From Combretum micranthum (Eukaryota; Streptophyta; Magnoliopsida; Myrtales; Combretaceae), in contig JAMXBD010002496.1 in the NCBI GenBank assembly GCA_024138025.1, forward strand, positions 1-64,000: a stretch of 64,000 nt of DNA. The letters are read 5' to 3'. The position numbers and the translations under genes were made by a program. Of this stretch, positions 61,401-64,000 are shown piece after piece; positions within the stretch are counted from its first letter, which is position 1, and every line of letters begins with the position of its first letter. The notes under the pieces were generated by a model. That model had not been told where the DNA came from. It worked only from the letters and a program-made list of their open reading frames with translations, and ran no database searches.

Positions 61401-62184
61401 TTAAACTTCATAGAAATACTCATTGGATTTATTTCTTTTTATTATGAGACTTGGGAGACGAACTAGACCTTCTCGAGGATTATTACGATTAAGCAGATTT
61501 TTGGGTCATGGCAAAGTGAGTTCACTTTCTTTAAATTACATGCTTATGATTGTGCTTGTAATGATAGTGACATTACAATTAGGACAAGATAAAATTGGAA
61601 TGCACGTGTGAATTCTATTTAGTCGAATTGATGTTAAGAATAGCGAAATGGGAATTGCTATAAATATTTATATGATTTAGCATAGAATTGAAGTGTCTAA
61701 AATCTCTATGGTCACCTATAACTTACTTAAATGATATGACATGACTATGTAACTAAATTGCCCATGCATATCATATATTGAGTCACATTACATTTGTTGT
61801 TATACCTTTGTGGGAAAAAAGCATAATAGCTAGGCAACGGATAGGCCTAAAAACTCGAATATTGGCATGGGGTCGCCTGAATTAAAATGGAAGTGGAGTA
61901 GGCACTTGAATCAACTACAAAAATTGATGAGTGGGTGGGCACCTGAAACAACCACTAAATGATTGAAAGTAAAAATTGAAATCTATGGTCGTATGGGCCT
62001 GAAGCACCTAACCCCGAATGGATGGCGTAAATCCATTCAACATAGGACTCTTGGAAAATCTTATATATTGTATGCTCACGTGCTTGTGCATTTCATATGA
62101 TTATTTAATATAACTTGCTTGCCTTATTGTTTGATGAAGTATTTAATTTGGAAGTGAAACTCATTGAGTTCGCAAGCTTATACC
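58495..62184 (+). mobile_element. Large LTR, plus strand (interrupted)
   Basis: Starts TGTAAACTCC directly at the RT break and is related to families A and B. The dyad block is at 61,302-61,350, and the region 61,860-62,185 matches the approach to the right end of the other LTRs. It is cut before its GTGACA end by a second LTR at 62,185, so about the last 1.2 kb should lie beyond the window. It may be a separate insertion into RT, or the 3' LTR of the gag-RT element after loss of the rest of pol. It hosts the small tRNA-like element at 59,076-59,344. The frames at 59,448-59,642 and 61,423-61,611 are not genes. Confidence 0.8.
59076..59344 (+). mobile_element. 269-bp TG..CA element with tRNA-like Pol III boxes
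   Basis: Flanked by a perfect ATTAC duplication (59,071-59,075 and 59,345-59,349). It begins TGTCACACCC and ends GGGGTGTGACA, so the 10-base termini are inverted repeats. Just inside, AGCTCAATCGGTAAGAGG resembles a tRNA A box, and GGGTTTGAATCC about 50 bp later resembles a B box. It is GC-rich against an AT-rich host. TG...CA ends with a 5-bp TSD fit a solo LTR of a miniature (TRIM-type) retrotransposon with a tRNA-derived promoter. A SINE would normally have an A-rich tail and longer variable TSDs, neither of which is present. Confidence 0.8.
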
Positions 62185-64000
62185 TGTAAGCCCTGGCTTT
62201 TTTGTAAACCAATCTTGACTTCGAGAATCAAATCGAAACTGAAACCCTAAACCGGAATAGCTATGGTTAGAAAGAAGCCTAGAAACCTGAAGTCCGGCTT
62301 CACCGAGAATTAAACTGTAGAACTTTTGAGAGCTAAATAATATAGATTACAGTTCTAAAGAATATATCGAAACATAAAAAGATCAGTTTTCGGGAAATTA
62401 TCTGTTTCAAACCTGACCAGGATCCATTCCGAAAAACCGGGCTCCAGGACACAAAATTAGAAAAATATTTCGAAATACTCATTAAGACTGGAATTTAATA
62501 TGGAATTCAAAAATATATTTATTATAATTTTTCGGTTTATAAAAATTATAGTTATAGCCTTTTATCGTATTTTCTTTACTAACCGCTAATTTAATTATCT
62601 AATCTACTATTCATTATTATTCACAAGTACAAGCCCATACCTTACTCACACTCACAAGCTATACCCCTACTCTTACTTCCTTACAATCAAACCTTACCTT
62701 ATTACATCATATTCCTTACATTTACTTTTCCAACACATTTTATTACTCAATTAATTTGAAAAATTATACAAAATTCATCTTCTCTCCCTCTCTCTCTCTT
62801 ATGGCTGGCGCACCCCCTCCCATTTTCCCTCTCATTTTCCTATTTTTCTTCTTTATTTTATGTGTACAAAACCTTAATAACCCTCACTATATATACTCTT
62901 TTATGCCTTCATTCTCTCTCATCATTTTCACTTTTGAAAAATTTTTCACAAACCTCTCCTTCCTCTTTCCTTGCCGTGGCACTCCCCTCCCCATACACAC
63001 TCACACAACAAATTTTTCTTCAAGCTTTTTTGTTTCAAACATTAAATATGTATAGATCTAAACATTACCACCACAAAAACATATAATGGCTAGATCATTC
63101 ATGTGTGGATTCATAAAAATCCCCATGAGCTTTGTGCTAGGGACATGAAACCACTAGAACATGAAGATCAAGCCATCACAAGTTGTGGATCTTATGATTA
63201 AAGCTCATATTTTTGTCATGATTATAATGTATGTTCATATAGTGATGATTTCATGCAGGAATCTTACTACTACATTATTATCATGGTAGTATACTTCATT
63301 TCATGCATCTAACATGATCATTACACTTAGATCTAGCTTTTAAAACGATCATGCATTTATTATGTGTAAGATGAGTAAATGGTCATAAAGATTTGTGTTT
63401 TATGTAAAATGTTTTCTTATTTCTAAAAGTTAGGATATTTATGAAGATGAGCCAAAAAGCTCAAGAACAAATTTGGTTTCATGAAAACAAACTTTTGAAA
63501 ATTCGGATGGAAAAAGAGTTATATTTTGAAAACCTATTTTTCAACTCCAAAACATGATTTTTATGTGAAAAATGAAGAGCTTATAGAATAAATATCAATA
63601 AGAGATGATTTTAATAAGTTAATGGTAAATCTACTAAGAGAAATTTGCCAAACAAGAAATATTTACAAGATAGAAAATTTAGATCTTGTGATAGTTACAT
63701 GAAATTCGTAACTAGGAAAAGAGGATATGTAAACACCTATTTTTCAAACTCAAAATGGAAGTTTTATTAAGGAAATGAAGTCCTTAGGGATAGGAATAGT
63801 GGAGCCTTAAATTTTTAAAGTATCAAACAAGTTTTTCTTTAAGAAATCACTTAAAAACCATTTCTATGAAATTCGGATCTAGGAATAGCCAATATTCAAA
63901 CACTTGTTTACAAAGTGAAAAATGAGGATTTTTGTTAAAAAATGAAGACCTTAGGGAATAGATATGGTAAAGACTTAAATTTAGCAAGAATAAATAAATT
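62185..64000 (+). mobile_element. Family-A related LTR, runs off the window
   Basis: Starts TGTAAGCCCTGGCTTTTTTG, matching the sense start of copy 2 (TGTAAACCCCGGTTTTTC). It continues collinearly with the first 1.8 kb of that family, including the CTTTTATCGTATTTTC zone at about 62,556. It is inserted in the same orientation inside the LTR at 58,495. The right end and TSD are outside the window. The overlapping frames at 62,756-63,086 fall in a pyrimidine-rich stretch and are not supported as genes. Confidence 0.8.

Noticed and set aside
62756..63086. Two overlapping ORFs of 99 and 74 codons
   Set aside because: They lie in a pyrimidine-rich part of an LTR and overlap in different frames; I see no domain and no reason to favour either frame.

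Overview
This window looks like nuclear heterochromatin from a flowering plant, most likely a eudicot. It is very AT-rich, has no recognisable host gene, and is filled almost end to end with nested transposable elements and one tandem array. The lineage calls rest on visible hallmarks: TG...CA termini, 5-bp target-site duplications (TSDs), primer-binding sites, a polypurine tract, and gag/RT/RNase H/integrase motifs. I cannot assign a species.

Left third (1-25,655). Seven head-to-tail copies of a 1.05-1.12 kb unit (U1-U7) form the oldest layer. Each complete unit carries a TG/CA-flanked segment, an intron-like stretch and a conserved 20-codon reading frame. The array has been split by large LTRs at 1,261-3,480, 6,193-12,796 and 21,729-25,088, and by an LTR-like block at about 13,529-20,366 that itself contains an LTR at 13,901-18,111. 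The 6,193-12,796 LTR holds a 2,183-bp Mutator-like DNA transposon (7,873-10,055) with 9-bp TSDs and arrays of 21-nt palindromes.

Middle (25,656-35,167). Decayed Ty3-type pieces lie here: a short Athila-like end, a minus-strand gag with a tRNA-Met primer site and its LTR, a plus-strand gag directly abutting that LTR, another large LTR, and about 600 bp of unidentified degenerate coding sequence.

Right (35,168-54,890). One Tat/Ogre-type Ty3 element lies on the minus strand. It has both LTRs, a tRNA-Arg-type primer site, a polypurine tract, the extra ORF1, gag, a truncated protease/RT, RNase H, a second RNase H and integrase. It is dead through stops, a pol deletion and two later solo-LTR insertions (38,693-42,122 and 45,500-49,411). 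It sits in older sequence that resumes at 54,891 and leads into a plus-strand chromovirus-like gag and partial RT (to 58,494). Two nested plus-strand LTRs then run off the window end. The first carries a 269-bp TG...CA element with tRNA-like polymerase III boxes (59,076-59,344).

The nesting gives a relative history: 1.1-kb array and chromovirus remnants first, then the Ogre element and older LTRs, then the solo LTRs, the Mutator-like element and the small tRNA-like element. No gene set here acts as a functional pathway. Every protein domain seen is a transposon relic.
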